DNA of 64,000 nt from Marinoscillum pacificum (GTDB lineage Bacteria > Bacteroidota > Bacteroidia > Cytophagales > Cyclobacteriaceae), in NCBI RefSeq assembly GCF_024714495.1, contig NZ_JAMZMJ010000001.1:62001-126000 (forward strand), in the 5' to 3' direction. The translations under genes and the position numbers were made by a program. Positions 38,432-46,312 of this stretch are shown here, piece by piece. The notes beneath the pieces were generated by a model. That model had not been told where the DNA came from and searched no databases. It saw only the letters and a list, made by a program, of their open reading frames with translations. The stretch's first letter is position 1. Every line of letters begins with the position of its first letter.

Positions 38432-38817
38432 ATTTAAATTCGAAACATAAGATAGAGGCATCATTTAGCATGTCATCCATGACGGATGTGATATTTCTGT
38501 TGTTGATCTTCTTTATGTTGACTTCATCATTCATTACGCCATCTGGCTTGCCTGTAAACCTTCCATCCAGTAAGAGTTCAGAGATCGTGATGCAAAAAGT
38601 AAGTGTTACTATCACTGATGACTTGCAGTATTTCGTAGATGATAAGAAAGTATCATTGAATCAACTGGAAGGAGTCCTTAGAAGTGCATTAGCTGGAAAG
38701 CAAGGTGTAGTGGTGTTGCACTGCGACAAGACTGTTCCTGTGGAGAAAGTGGTGAGCGTTGCGGGTATAGCAACAGCTTTAGAGGCTAGAGTATCTATTG
38801 CGACCAAGCCGAACTAA
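38428..38817 (+). CDS. exbD: ExbD/TolR biopolymer transport protein
   Basis: 129 residues. Short cytoplasmic N-terminus, a membrane helix (residues about 12-34, SMTDVIFLLLIFFMLTSSF with the functional Asp of the family), and a periplasmic domain with the usual TITDDLQYFVDDKKVSL pattern and DKTVPVEKVV. It is the stator partner of ExbB in the proton channel. Its stop is directly followed (1 bp) by the start of the TonB-like gene, so all three are expected to be made together. Confidence 0.92.
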   Translation: MNLNSKHKIEASFSMSSMTDVIFLLLIFFMLTSSFITPSGLPVNLPSSKSSEIVMQKVSVTITDDLQYFVDDKKVSLNQLEGVLRSALAGKQGVVVLHCDKTVPVEKVVSVAGIATALEARVSIATKPN

Positions 38818-38818
38818 T

Positions 38819-39709
38819 ATGGCTGAGGAGAAAGAAAAGAAATATCGTCGGATAAGTTGGATTGCCTCTATTAGTGTGCAGCTAGTCTTGCTACTGCTGT
38901 TCTACTTTTTGATTGCATGGAGGGAGCCGGATCCGCCCATTCCATCTTACGGGATTGAATTAGCATTCGGGCTTGAAAATGTCGGTTCTGGTCCAAAACC
39001 CGTAACAACTCCTGATCCAGCAGAAGAAATAACACAGGAAGAAGAAGCCTCTGAAGAGTCCGCTGAAGAAACAGCAGAGGAAAACAGTGTTGAGGAACCT
39101 GTAGAAACTGAATCCATTGAGGAACCTGTGGATGAGGTGGATCCGGTGCAGGAAACTCCAGTGACAGATCAGCCAAGTCCTCAGGTGGTTGAAGAGGTGA
39201 AAAAACCTGTTGAACAACCGAAAAAGGAAGTGGTGAAAGAGGAAGTCAAGAAAACAACTCCAAAGCCAGAAGTAGAGGAACCTAAGAAGTCAGAAGTCCA
39301 AAAAGAGGCGTTAATGCCAAAAGCTGATCAAGGTGAAACCAACAATAGCAGCGGAGAGACTGCCAAAGATGGTCGTGAAGGCAAAAAGGAAGGAACTATT
39401 GATGGTAGAGCATTAATGGGTGATCAAGGATCTGCAAATGGTGCAAGCCTTCAGATGTCTGGTTGGGTTTGGGATCAACAACCTGACCCTAAGGATAATT
39501 CATCAGAGGAAGGCAAAATAGAGTATAAAATCAAAGTGGATCAGGAAGGATACATCATTGGAATTGAATTGATTTCATCCACGGTTTCTCCAAGTGTAGA
39601 ACGACTCTACCGTCAATCGATTGAACGTTTGACATTCTCGAAAACAAACATATACATGCCTGCAAGGTCCTCATCAGGCACCATAACTTTTATTATTAAG
39701 GCCAAGTAA
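38819..39709 (+). CDS. TonB-like energy transducer
   Basis: 296 residues from ATG 38819, one base after exbD. One membrane helix near the N-terminus (about 13-33, with basic residues before it), then a long Glu/Pro/Lys-rich segment (residues about 58-185; many EEP and VEEPKK runs) that could cross the periplasm, and a C-terminal about 75-residue domain (KIEYKIKVDQEGYIIGIEL...RLTFSKT) like the TonB C-terminal region of Bacteroidota. The receptor partners are not known. The stop overlaps the folC start (TAATG). Confidence 0.85.
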   Translation: MAEEKEKKYRRISWIASISVQLVLLLLFYFLIAWREPDPPIPSYGIELAFGLENVGSGPKPVTTPDPAEEITQEEEASEESAEETAEENSVEEPVETESIEEPVDEVDPVQETPVTDQPSPQVVEEVKKPVEQPKKEVVKEEVKKTTPKPEVEEPKKSEVQKEALMPKADQGETNNSSGETAKDGREGKKEGTIDGRALMGDQGSANGASLQMSGWVWDQQPDPKDNSSEEGKIEYKIKVDQEGYIIGIELISSTVSPSVERLYRQSIERLTFSKTNIYMPARSSSGTITFIIKAK

Positions 39710-40995
39710 TGAATTACGAGCAGGTATTGACTTACCTCTACGATCGGTTGCCGATGTTTCAACGTGTCGGCAAAGTTGCTTTTAAAAAGGATTTGACCAA
39801 CACAATAGCACTTCTGGAAGCTCTTGGGAATCCTCAAAATGAATTCAAAAGTGTGCATATAGCTGGTACCAACGGAAAAGGTTCTTCTGCACATGCACTA
39901 GCTTCTATTCTGCAAAGTGCAGGTTATAAAACGGGCCTATATACTTCTCCTCATTTGAAGTCTTTTACAGAAAGAGTTCGGTTGAATGGTGAGGAGATCC
40001 CAGAAGAATATGTTGCTCAGTTCGCAACTGATAATCAACAACATATTGAACGAATTAATCCTTCGTTTTTTGAAGTAACGGTTGCCCTGGCTTTCAAGTA
40101 TTTTGCTGATCAACAGGTAGATATTGCCATCATAGAGACGGGTCTGGGTGGTCGATTGGATAGTACCAATGTGATTACACCACTTGTTTCGTTGATTACC
40201 ATGATTGGTTTTGATCATGCAGATATGTTGGGTGATACGTTGGAAAAAATAGCAGGAGAAAAAGCTGGTATTATCAAGTCAGGTATTCCCGTGGTGATAG
40301 GAGCCAATCAGCTTGAAATCGCACATGTTTTTGAAGCTAAAGCTCAAGAAGGCGAAAGCCCTATTCATTTCGCTGAGACTTACTGTGAATCAATTTCTGA
40401 AAGCTTGACAGGTCAGTATTTTGATCTAAAAGTGGCGAATGAAATATTGCTTGACAATGTGTTTACGGATATTACAGCAAATTATTTCCTTAAAAATATT
40501 CCTGGAATCTACCAGAGTGTTCAAGTATTAAACCAATCAGGCTTTACAATAGGTGAAGAAGCAATTCGAGCAGGCCTTTCAGCTATCAAGAGCAAAACAG
40601 GCTTGAAAGGAAGGTGGCAAATCTTAAAAAGTGAACCATTGACCATAGCGGATGTAAGTCATAACGAACCTGGTTTGTCCATTTTAATTGACCAAATTAA
40701 CCATCACGGTGAAGGAAAGCTTCATTTGATCATAGGAATGGTGAAGGATAAAGAAGTGAATAAGGTACTTAAAATGCTGCCTGAGCAAGCTCAATTCTAT
40801 TTTATCCAATCATCTGTTCCACGATCCATGGCAGCCACGGAACTTCAATCCAGAGCACTTGAGGCAGGAATATCAGGTGAAGCATTTGAAAATGTGAACG
40901 ATGCCTTAACTGTAGCTACAAAGAATGCTCAAACTACTGATCTCATTTTAGTTTGTGGTAGTACTTTTGTGGTCGCAGAAATTGAAGGATTGTGA
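39709..40995 (+). CDS. folC: Bifunctional folylpolyglutamate/dihydrofolate synthase
   Basis: 428 residues. Adds glutamate to (dihydro)folate using ATP, in the cytoplasm. The Mur-ligase type ATP site is HIAGTNGKGSSAH (residues about 49-61); other conserved parts are TSPHLKSFTERVRLNG, AIIETGLGGRLDSTN, GFDHADMLGDTLEKIAGEKAGIIK and the C-terminal domain. It is translationally coupled to the TonB gene by a 1-bp overlap and to trmB by 4 bp, an odd gene neighbourhood for a housekeeping enzyme. Confidence 0.95.
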   Translation: MNYEQVLTYLYDRLPMFQRVGKVAFKKDLTNTIALLEALGNPQNEFKSVHIAGTNGKGSSAHALASILQSAGYKTGLYTSPHLKSFTERVRLNGEEIPEEYVAQFATDNQQHIERINPSFFEVTVALAFKYFADQQVDIAIIETGLGGRLDSTNVITPLVSLITMIGFDHADMLGDTLEKIAGEKAGIIKSGIPVVIGANQLEIAHVFEAKAQEGESPIHFAETYCESISESLTGQYFDLKVANEILLDNVFTDITANYFLKNIPGIYQSVQVLNQSGFTIGEEAIRAGLSAIKSKTGLKGRWQILKSEPLTIADVSHNEPGLSILIDQINHHGEGKLHLIIGMVKDKEVNKVLKMLPEQAQFYFIQSSVPRSMAATELQSRALEAGISGEAFENVNDALTVATKNAQTTDLILVCGSTFVVAEIEGL

Positions 40996-41651
40996 GAAAG
41001 AAACTATTTCGATTCGCAGAGAATGCGAAGAGAGAAAACATCATTGAGCCAGGTAAACCACTTTTTGAAAAAATAAAAGATAACTGGCACCAACTATATT
41101 TTAAGAATGAGCGTCCTATAACCGTTGAGTTGGGATGTGGAGATGGAGAGTATAGTGTAGGGCTGGCAGAAGTAGATCGAGATAGAAGTTACATCGGTGT
41201 GGATATCAAGGGAGATCGATTGTATCAAGGTAGCACGTATGCATTGGAAAACGATCTAGACAATGTGGCTTTTCTTCGAACTAAAATTCATGAATTGGAT
41301 AAATTTTTCGGGGAAGGAGAAGTAGATGAGTTCTGGTTAACATTTCCAGATCCAAGACCGAGAGATAGGGATGTTAGGCGTCGGTTGACCAATCCAAGAT
41401 TTTTAAACGTCTATCAGAAACTTTGTAAGCCAAATGGTTGGTTTAAGTTTAAAACTGATAGTACCTCGCTGTTTGATTACACTTTGGAAGTTTTGGAGAA
41501 CGAGTTTCATGTTGATGATCTCGTTTACACCAAAGATTTATATAATGAGGAAGAGTTGCTAAAAGATCACCATGGCATTAAAACAAAATATGAGGGGATC
41601 TGGACTGCAAAAGGAGAAAAAATTAAATATTTGAAATTTAGGTTTAAATAG
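40992..41651 (+). CDS. trmB: tRNA (guanine-N7-)-methyltransferase
   Basis: 219 residues from a GTG start that overlaps the folC stop (GTGA). It methylates G46 of many tRNAs using S-adenosylmethionine. Motif I is ELGCGDGEYSVGL (residues about 46-58); the family hallmark FPDPRPRDRDVRRRLTNPRFL is present, as in other Bacteroidota where the DPW of enterobacterial TrmB is DPR. It is the end of the exbB-exbD-tonB-folC-trmB series and is followed after 1 bp by the FKBP lipoprotein gene. Confidence 0.95.
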   Translation: MRKKLFRFAENAKRENIIEPGKPLFEKIKDNWHQLYFKNERPITVELGCGDGEYSVGLAEVDRDRSYIGVDIKGDRLYQGSTYALENDLDNVAFLRTKIHELDKFFGEGEVDEFWLTFPDPRPRDRDVRRRLTNPRFLNVYQKLCKPNGWFKFKTDSTSLFDYTLEVLENEFHVDDLVYTKDLYNEEELLKDHHGIKTKYEGIWTAKGEKIKYLKFRFK

Positions 41652-41652
41652 A

Positions 41653-42528
41653 ATGAAGGTTCAAATGATGAATAGGTTGTTTTTAAGTTTCGGCATTTTA
41701 ACTATGTTGTCGCTTACATCTTGTTTAAATGATGATGATGTTGTCAATCCGATAGACCAGTTTAATAAAGAAACTGAAGCAATTGATCAATATCTTGATC
41801 AAAATGGCCTGACCGCACAGATCGATACGGGAGGATATGATCTAAGATATATCATCCATGATCAGGGTACTGGTGCAAAACCTGCTGCCGATGATATTAC
41901 GATAGTTGAAATTACTGGTACTATTTTAGGAGGATCTCAATTTTTGGATGAGGATAGTGTAGCCATAGGGTTTAGTAGCTGGATTCCTGCATATCAGATA
42001 TTGTTGCCATATATTAAAGAAGGTGGGTCTATGACGATGTTTGTACCTTCTTATTACGGTTATGGACAAAACACAGCGTTTGATGGAAAAGTAGCAGCAA
42101 ATAGTACATTGATTTTGAATGTCAAGCTGAAGGAAACCTTGTCTATGTTCGATTATGAGCAACTATTAATTGATCAATATATTGAAGAAAATGAATTAAC
42201 CGCGGAAGTGGATAGCGTATATGGTTTGCGTTACATCATTACAGAAGCAGGTGATGGAGAGACTTATCCAACATCTTCTGATGTTGTGAATGTGGATTAT
42301 TCTGGAAGACTATTGTCAACAGATAAACAGTTTGATTCGAACGTGGCGGTAGATTTTAATTTACAAAACTTGATTCAAGGCTGGAGAATCTTGATGCCAT
42401 ATGTAAGTGAGGGTGGTGAAATTACTATGTTTATACCATCTAAGTACGGATACGGTACTACAGGAAGTGGAACAATTCCTGGAAATGCAACTTTGATTTT
42501 TGAAGTTCGCTTGAACTCAGTTAAGTAA
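41653..42528 (+). CDS. Lipoprotein with two FKBP-type peptidyl-prolyl isomerase domains
   Basis: 291 residues. The signal peptide ends in a lipobox (SLTSC, Cys near residue 24). Two FKBP-like domains follow, residues about 70-160 and 190-290, each ending in the FKBP pattern of GG-x-x-T-M/F-P-S-x-Y-G-Y-G and a final ATLIFEVRL (second domain) or NSTLILNVKL (first). The first domain is more degenerate. It should fold or chaperone exported proteins at the inner face of the outer membrane. It is in line with trmB. Confidence 0.88.
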   Translation: MKVQMMNRLFLSFGILTMLSLTSCLNDDDVVNPIDQFNKETEAIDQYLDQNGLTAQIDTGGYDLRYIIHDQGTGAKPAADDITIVEITGTILGGSQFLDEDSVAIGFSSWIPAYQILLPYIKEGGSMTMFVPSYYGYGQNTAFDGKVAANSTLILNVKLKETLSMFDYEQLLIDQYIEENELTAEVDSVYGLRYIITEAGDGETYPTSSDVVNVDYSGRLLSTDKQFDSNVAVDFNLQNLIQGWRILMPYVSEGGEITMFIPSKYGYGTTGSGTIPGNATLIFEVRLNSVK

Positions 42529-42529
42529 G

Positions 42530-42985
42530 CTACTGAATAGGTAGTTCTGAAGATTTTTTTACTTCAGTCATCACAAAAGAGCTGGTGACATTAGCAATAT
42601 TTTCCATGGAGGCCAACTGGTTGATTACTACAGACTGGTAGGCCTTCATGTCTTTTATCACAATCTTAAGCATGTAATCGTATTGTCCCGCGATATGATA
42701 GCATTCTACTACAGAATCGATTTTGGTAATCTCCTGTTCAAATTTCTTGATGTAATTTTTTGAATGCTCTTTAAGGGAAACATTCGTAAAAGACACCAAT
42801 GATAGGTTCAGTTGCTCCTGATCGAGCATAGCCACATATCGCTGTATTGTGCCATCTTTTTCTAAACGCTTAATTCGTTCATAGACGGGTGTAATTGTTA
42901 AACCGATCTTGTCGGCTATTTCTTTGTGCGTGTACTGTGCATTCCTTTGCAACAGTTTGAGGATTTTTATATCAGTTGAATCCAT
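42530..42985 (-). CDS. Lrp/AsnC-family transcriptional regulator
   Basis: 151 residues, the usual size. N-terminal winged helix-turn-helix (MDSTDIKILKLLQRNAQYTHKEIADKIGLT, then PVYERIKRLEKDG) and C-terminal RAM domain (residues about 65-145; VVECYHIAGQYDYMLKIVIKD) that binds an amino acid effector. It is divergent from the PLP trans-sulfuration gene, which is the common layout for a regulator of a neighbouring amino-acid enzyme. A near-symmetric sequence at 43027-43038 may be its site. Confidence 0.93.
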   Translation of the reverse strand: MDSTDIKILKLLQRNAQYTHKEIADKIGLTITPVYERIKRLEKDGTIQRYVAMLDQEQLNLSLVSFTNVSLKEHSKNYIKKFEQEITKIDSVVECYHIAGQYDYMLKIVIKDMKAYQSVVINQLASMENIANVTSSFVMTEVKKSSELPIQ

Positions 42986-43026
42986 AGTTTTATTTTCTGA
43001 TTGAATGGATTTTAATTGAGCTGATT

Positions 43027-43038
43027 GGAAATATTTTC
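43027..43038. promoter_or_regulatory. Possible Lrp-type operator
   Basis: GGAAATATTTTC is symmetric at 10 of 12 positions and sits in the 148-bp divergent gap, as expected for a dimeric Lrp site. Such AT-rich dyads arise by chance. Confidence 0.25.
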
Positions 43039-43108
43039 TGTAAATATAGATTTTGTAGATTTAATTTCTAATACATAATCATAATTCGGAAATAGTTTAG
43101 GGTATCTC

Positions 43109-43116
43109 TAATTTTG
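43109..43116 (+). promoter_or_regulatory. Putative -7 promoter element
   Basis: TAATTTTG is an exact TAnnTTTG match, 17 bp before the ATG of the PLP enzyme gene. No good -33 TTTG is seen. Confidence 0.4.
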
Positions 43117-43133
43117 AAACAAACCCAGAGAAT

Positions 43134-44360
43134 ATGAGACCCGAAAGTTTAATGATGTCCTATGGCTATAAACCTGAATTATCAGAAGGAGCCATAAAAT
43201 GTCCAATTTTTCAAACCAGCACTTTTGTTTTCAAGAATGCTGAGGAAGGTAAGGCCTTCTTTGAAGTGGCTTATGGTCTCAGAGAAAAGGAAGAAAATGA
43301 GGAATTAGGTCTCATCTACAGTCGACTGAATAACCCAGATTTAGAGATTCTTGAAAACCGTTTGTCGCTTTGGGACAAAGCAGGAGATTGTGCCGTTTTC
43401 GAAAGTGGAATGTCGGCGATCACTTCCACATTGTTTGAGTTTTTGAAACCAGGTGATCTTTTATTGCATAGTGCTCCAGTTTATGGTGGTACGGATCACT
43501 TTATCCGCAAGATTTTAACTCAGTATGGAATCAAAACGGCTGAATTTAGGCCTCATCATACGAAAGAAGAAATAGCAGAGATCATCAAAAAAGCTGAGGG
43601 AACTCTGAAAATGATCTATCTGGAGACTCCTGCAAACCCAACCAATGCACTCATTGATATTGAGATGTGCAAGCAATTGGCTGATGAACATTCAACGAAT
43701 GATCAAGTGTTGGTTGCCGTGGATAACACCTACATGGGGCCTTTATGGTCGCATCCGTTGGATCATGGTGCGGACCTGGTGTTGTATTCAGCTACCAAAT
43801 ACATTGGTGGTCATAGTGATGTTGTTGCAGGAGCATGTCTTGGAAGTAAAGAATTGATTGCTAGAGTAAAGGGTTTCAGAACGTTTGTTGGCAATATGGC
43901 AGGCCCGTGGACTTCCTGGTTGCTAATGAGGAGTTTGGAGACCCTGAAAGTTCGCATGGACCAGCAAGCAGGTAATGCTGAAATCATTGCTCACCGATTA
44001 GTAGACCATCCTAAAGTAGAAAGAGTTCATTATCTGGGTCTACTTAAAGAGGATAGTGCGGATTACCAAATTTATAAACGTCAGTACAGTTCACCTGGAG
44101 CCATGTTGTCATTTGACGTATGTGGTGGCGAGAAGGAAGCCTTTAAGGTGCTGAACAATATGAAATTGATCAAGCTGGCCGTATCTCTGGGAAGTACGGA
44201 AAGTTTGGCTCAGCATCCTTATACCATGACTCATGCTGATGTCGATTGTGAAATCAAAAACGAATTAGGCCTAACAGAGAAAATGGTTCGTTTGTCAGTA
44301 GGAGTAGAGAATGTAGAAGATATCTGGAATGATATCAAAGGAGCACTCGATACAATTTAA
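43134..44360 (+). CDS. Cystathionine gamma-synthase/methionine gamma-lyase family PLP enzyme
   Basis: 408 residues. Trans-sulfuration (Cys/Met metabolism) PLP enzyme: substrate region YSRLNNPDLEILENRL, ESGMSAITSTLFEFLKPGD, LETPANPTN with DNTYMGPL, and the PLP lysine Lys222 in YSATKYIGGHSD. The last region SLGSTESLAQHPYTMTH is conserved. The family includes cystathionine gamma-synthase, cystathionine lyases and methionine gamma-lyase; the exact reaction is not settled by sequence here. The adjacent Lrp-type regulator favours an amino-acid degradation or balance role. Cytoplasmic. Confidence 0.92.
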   Translation: MRPESLMMSYGYKPELSEGAIKCPIFQTSTFVFKNAEEGKAFFEVAYGLREKEENEELGLIYSRLNNPDLEILENRLSLWDKAGDCAVFESGMSAITSTLFEFLKPGDLLLHSAPVYGGTDHFIRKILTQYGIKTAEFRPHHTKEEIAEIIKKAEGTLKMIYLETPANPTNALIDIEMCKQLADEHSTNDQVLVAVDNTYMGPLWSHPLDHGADLVLYSATKYIGGHSDVVAGACLGSKELIARVKGFRTFVGNMAGPWTSWLLMRSLETLKVRMDQQAGNAEIIAHRLVDHPKVERVHYLGLLKEDSADYQIYKRQYSSPGAMLSFDVCGGEKEAFKVLNNMKLIKLAVSLGSTESLAQHPYTMTHADVDCEIKNELGLTEKMVRLSVGVENVEDIWNDIKGALDTI

Positions 44361-44409
44361 TTACCCCAATAAACCAGATTAATTAAACAACAATTACCCT
44401 AATCAAATC

Positions 44410-44442
44410 GAAAAGGCACGACCAAATGGTTGTGCCTTTATT
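44410..44442. terminator. Bidirectional terminator
   Basis: AAAGGCACGACC at 44412-44423 pairs with GGTTGTGCCTTT at 44428-44439 (one G-U pair), loop AAAT. It lies between the convergent PLP enzyme and TrpF-like genes. Confidence 0.88.
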
Positions 44443-44445
44443 TCT

Positions 44446-45066
44446 TTAGTCTTCTTCTAGTTCTTCCAGTATGTCCATTACAATCCCGTAATCTTTAAAA
44501 CCAGGACGATCTTCAGGACTTCCTTCTACTTCGATACCACTAAATACATTGCTGTCAGCCGCTTCACAGGCACTTACTTCATTGATATCAAATCCTCTCA
44601 AAATCGATAGATCAGTATCGATAGTTGCGAGTTTGGCAACAATTGCATCCGAAAGTTCTGGATGTAGTGACGTAATGATGACATGTTCTACCAAACCGCT
44701 TGCCAGTTCCAATTGACTATTGAGCTTCTCCAGATCGTCAGTAGAGTTAAGGGTGATTTTCAGAATCAGTTTAGTGTCTAAATCTGAAAGTTCTTCCAGT
44801 AAATCAACATTCTGAACTTCTATATAGTCAATCTTATATTGAATAGTGGCTAGTTTAACCTCTGCTGGCTGAGCATTGGTAAATTCTCCACAAAAAGAAA
44901 CACCAGCTACCCATTCGGAGATTTCTGAAAAGTTCTCTGGTGACACATATCCTTCAGTGCCTTCTTCGAGGTTAAAACCTAATATATCAACCATCATTCC
45001 TGCACAATAACGCGCGTCTGATAGATTGTCAATTTTTCCGATCTTCACAAAAGTCTTTAAGCTCAT
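44446..45066 (-). CDS. TrpF-like TIM-barrel protein lacking catalytic residues
   Basis: 206 residues, the size of phosphoribosylanthranilate isomerase (TrpF). The N-terminus (VKIGKIDNLSDARYCAGMMVDILGFNLEEG, key parts) and the C-terminal phosphate-binding region (VFSGIEVEGSPEDRPGFKDYGIV) line up with TrpF by eye. The catalytic Cys of the VKICG motif is Gly here, and the catalytic Asp position (usually LLDT) reads IITS. No other trp gene is near. It is divergent from thioredoxin. It may be a non-catalytic homologue or act on another substrate. Confidence 0.65.
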   Translation of the reverse strand: MSLKTFVKIGKIDNLSDARYCAGMMVDILGFNLEEGTEGYVSPENFSEISEWVAGVSFCGEFTNAQPAEVKLATIQYKIDYIEVQNVDLLEELSDLDTKLILKITLNSTDDLEKLNSQLELASGLVEHVIITSLHPELSDAIVAKLATIDTDLSILRGFDINEVSACEAADSNVFSGIEVEGSPEDRPGFKDYGIVMDILEELEED

Positions 45067-45073
45067 CCTTGTT

Positions 45074-45081
45074 TATTTTTG
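45074..45081 (+). promoter_or_regulatory. Putative -7 element for thioredoxin
   Basis: TATTTTTG, an exact TAnnTTTG match followed by CCGC, 64 bp before the thioredoxin ATG. The same kind of sequence stands before tyrS. Confidence 0.35.
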
Positions 45082-45087
45082 CCGCAA

Positions 45088-45094
45088 CAAAGTA
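45088..45094 (-). promoter_or_regulatory. Putative -7 element for the TrpF-like gene
   Basis: The minus strand reads TACTTTG, an exact TAnnTTTG match when the n's are CT without an extra base (7 bp), 21 bp before the start at 45066. Confidence 0.3.
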
Positions 45095-45144
45095 ACCCAA
45101 AACTGAGTTTTTAATTTGTCTAATTCTTAAAAAATCAGAAATCA

Positions 45145-45462
45145 ATGGCAGTAGAAATAGTAACTGATGCTGAGTTTGGAAACAAACTGAGTGAAAATGA
45201 TAAAGTGGTCGTGAAGTATTATGCAGATTGGTGTGGTAACTGTAGACTGTTCTCTCCAAAATATAAGCGACTCTCTAATGATGACCGATTTACAGGGGTG
45301 TCTTTTCTAGATGTGAATGCAGAACAAAACCCGGAAGCGCGTAAGGCAGGGGGAGTAACTAACCTTCCATATTTCGCTATTTTCAAGGGTGGGGCATTTG
45401 TAGAAGGTTTTGCTGGAAGCAAAGAAGATGCTGTAGTAGATCTAATCTCCAAATTGAATTAA
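45145..45462 (+). CDS. Thioredoxin-family protein
   Basis: 105 residues with the thioredoxin fold and active site WCGNC (residues about 31-35) in the usual context VVKYYADWCGNCRLFSPKYKRL. The cis-Pro is in VTNLPYFAIFKGG. No signal peptide, so it should be cytoplasmic and reduce disulfides. The active-site pair CGNC is not the classical CGPC, which suggests altered redox potential or a specialised substrate. It faces away from the TrpF-like gene. Confidence 0.93.
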   Translation: MAVEIVTDAEFGNKLSENDKVVVKYYADWCGNCRLFSPKYKRLSNDDRFTGVSFLDVNAEQNPEARKAGGVTNLPYFAIFKGGAFVEGFAGSKEDAVVDLISKLN

Positions 45463-45481
45463 GCACATTTTTTGAGTGTCG

Positions 45482-45543
45482 GCTAGCATACAGTGCTAGC
45501 ATAGCGCAATAGGATGTAGTAAAAATTAGCTTAGCTTACATCC
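45482..45543. other. Two hairpins after thioredoxin
   Basis: GCTAGCA (45482-45488) pairs with TGCTAGC (45494-45500), and GGATGTA (45512-45518) with TACATCC (45537-45543). There is no T-run after either, so they may be 3'-end structures or leader elements of the DUF2064 gene rather than a terminator. Confidence 0.35.
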
Positions 45544-45589
45544 AAAACAATCTCGAGTTACGTAGGTTGTTCATGTTATTGCCCCTAAA

Positions 45590-46264
45590 ATGATAGTCGA
45601 CACTCAACATACCGCCATTTTGCTCTTTACTCGGACTTCCGAGAAAGAAGCATCGTTGAAGCGACTTCAACAACTACAGGTTAATAACCTATCACTCCAT
45701 AGATCCCTCCAAGATTTAGTCTTAAACACGGCAAGAAGTTCAGGACTTCCTGTTGTTTGCATTACTGAAGACCAACAGAGAGGCTATTCTTTCGGAGAAC
45801 GTATCGCTAATGCTTTCAGAGAACTTTTCTATCAAGGTTATTACAACGTTATAGGTATTGGCGCTGATTGCCCTGACTTAAATTCCGAAGACATTGAGCA
45901 TGCTCATGAGGCGTTGCAGCATGGTAATGCAGTAATCGGACCGGATAAGCGCGGTGGAGCATACCTGATTGCTATGAACAGAGGTATGTTCAAATCAGAG
46001 GTGTTTGAACGTCTCCTTTGGCAAACCAATAACCTGTGTTCAGATCTTGAATTGTATTTTGGATCCATTGAAGCTAAATGTGAGTTACTGATCTCCAAAT
46101 CTGATCTTAATTTTTCTGAAGATATTCAAATTTATGCCTCCTCATCAAGAATAAAGGCTTTGTTGAATGCGCTGAATACCAAGAATACTCAAGTTCCAAA
46201 GTCGAAAATTATTCCACAGCCTTTTGTTGGAATACATTCACATAGAGGACCTCCCAATAGTTAG
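45590..46264 (+). CDS. DUF2064/TIGR04282-type transferase
   Basis: 224 residues. The conserved nucleotide-sugar-transferase-like core is visible: ILLFTRTS at the N-terminus, VIGIGADCPDLNSEDIEHA (residues about 84-102) and GPDKRGGAYLIAMNRGMF (residues about 116-133), as in the family called TIGR04282/rSAM-associated transferase 1. Biochemical role in this family is mostly unproven. It is 48 bp upstream of the SusC gene and may be in the same transcript. The C-terminal 50 residues (after residue 175) are less conserved. Confidence 0.75.
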   Translation: MIVDTQHTAILLFTRTSEKEASLKRLQQLQVNNLSLHRSLQDLVLNTARSSGLPVVCITEDQQRGYSFGERIANAFRELFYQGYYNVIGIGADCPDLNSEDIEHAHEALQHGNAVIGPDKRGGAYLIAMNRGMFKSEVFERLLWQTNNLCSDLELYFGSIEAKCELLISKSDLNFSEDIQIYASSSRIKALLNALNTKNTQVPKSKIIPQPFVGIHSHRGPPNS

Positions 46265-46312
46265 TACCTGACCGTCAACCACCCAGACAACAACTAACTT
46301 AATCAACTAAAC

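Noticed and set aside
38871-39176. 101-codon minus-strand frame in the TonB-like gene
   Set aside because: Low-complexity shadow of the Glu/Pro-rich linker.
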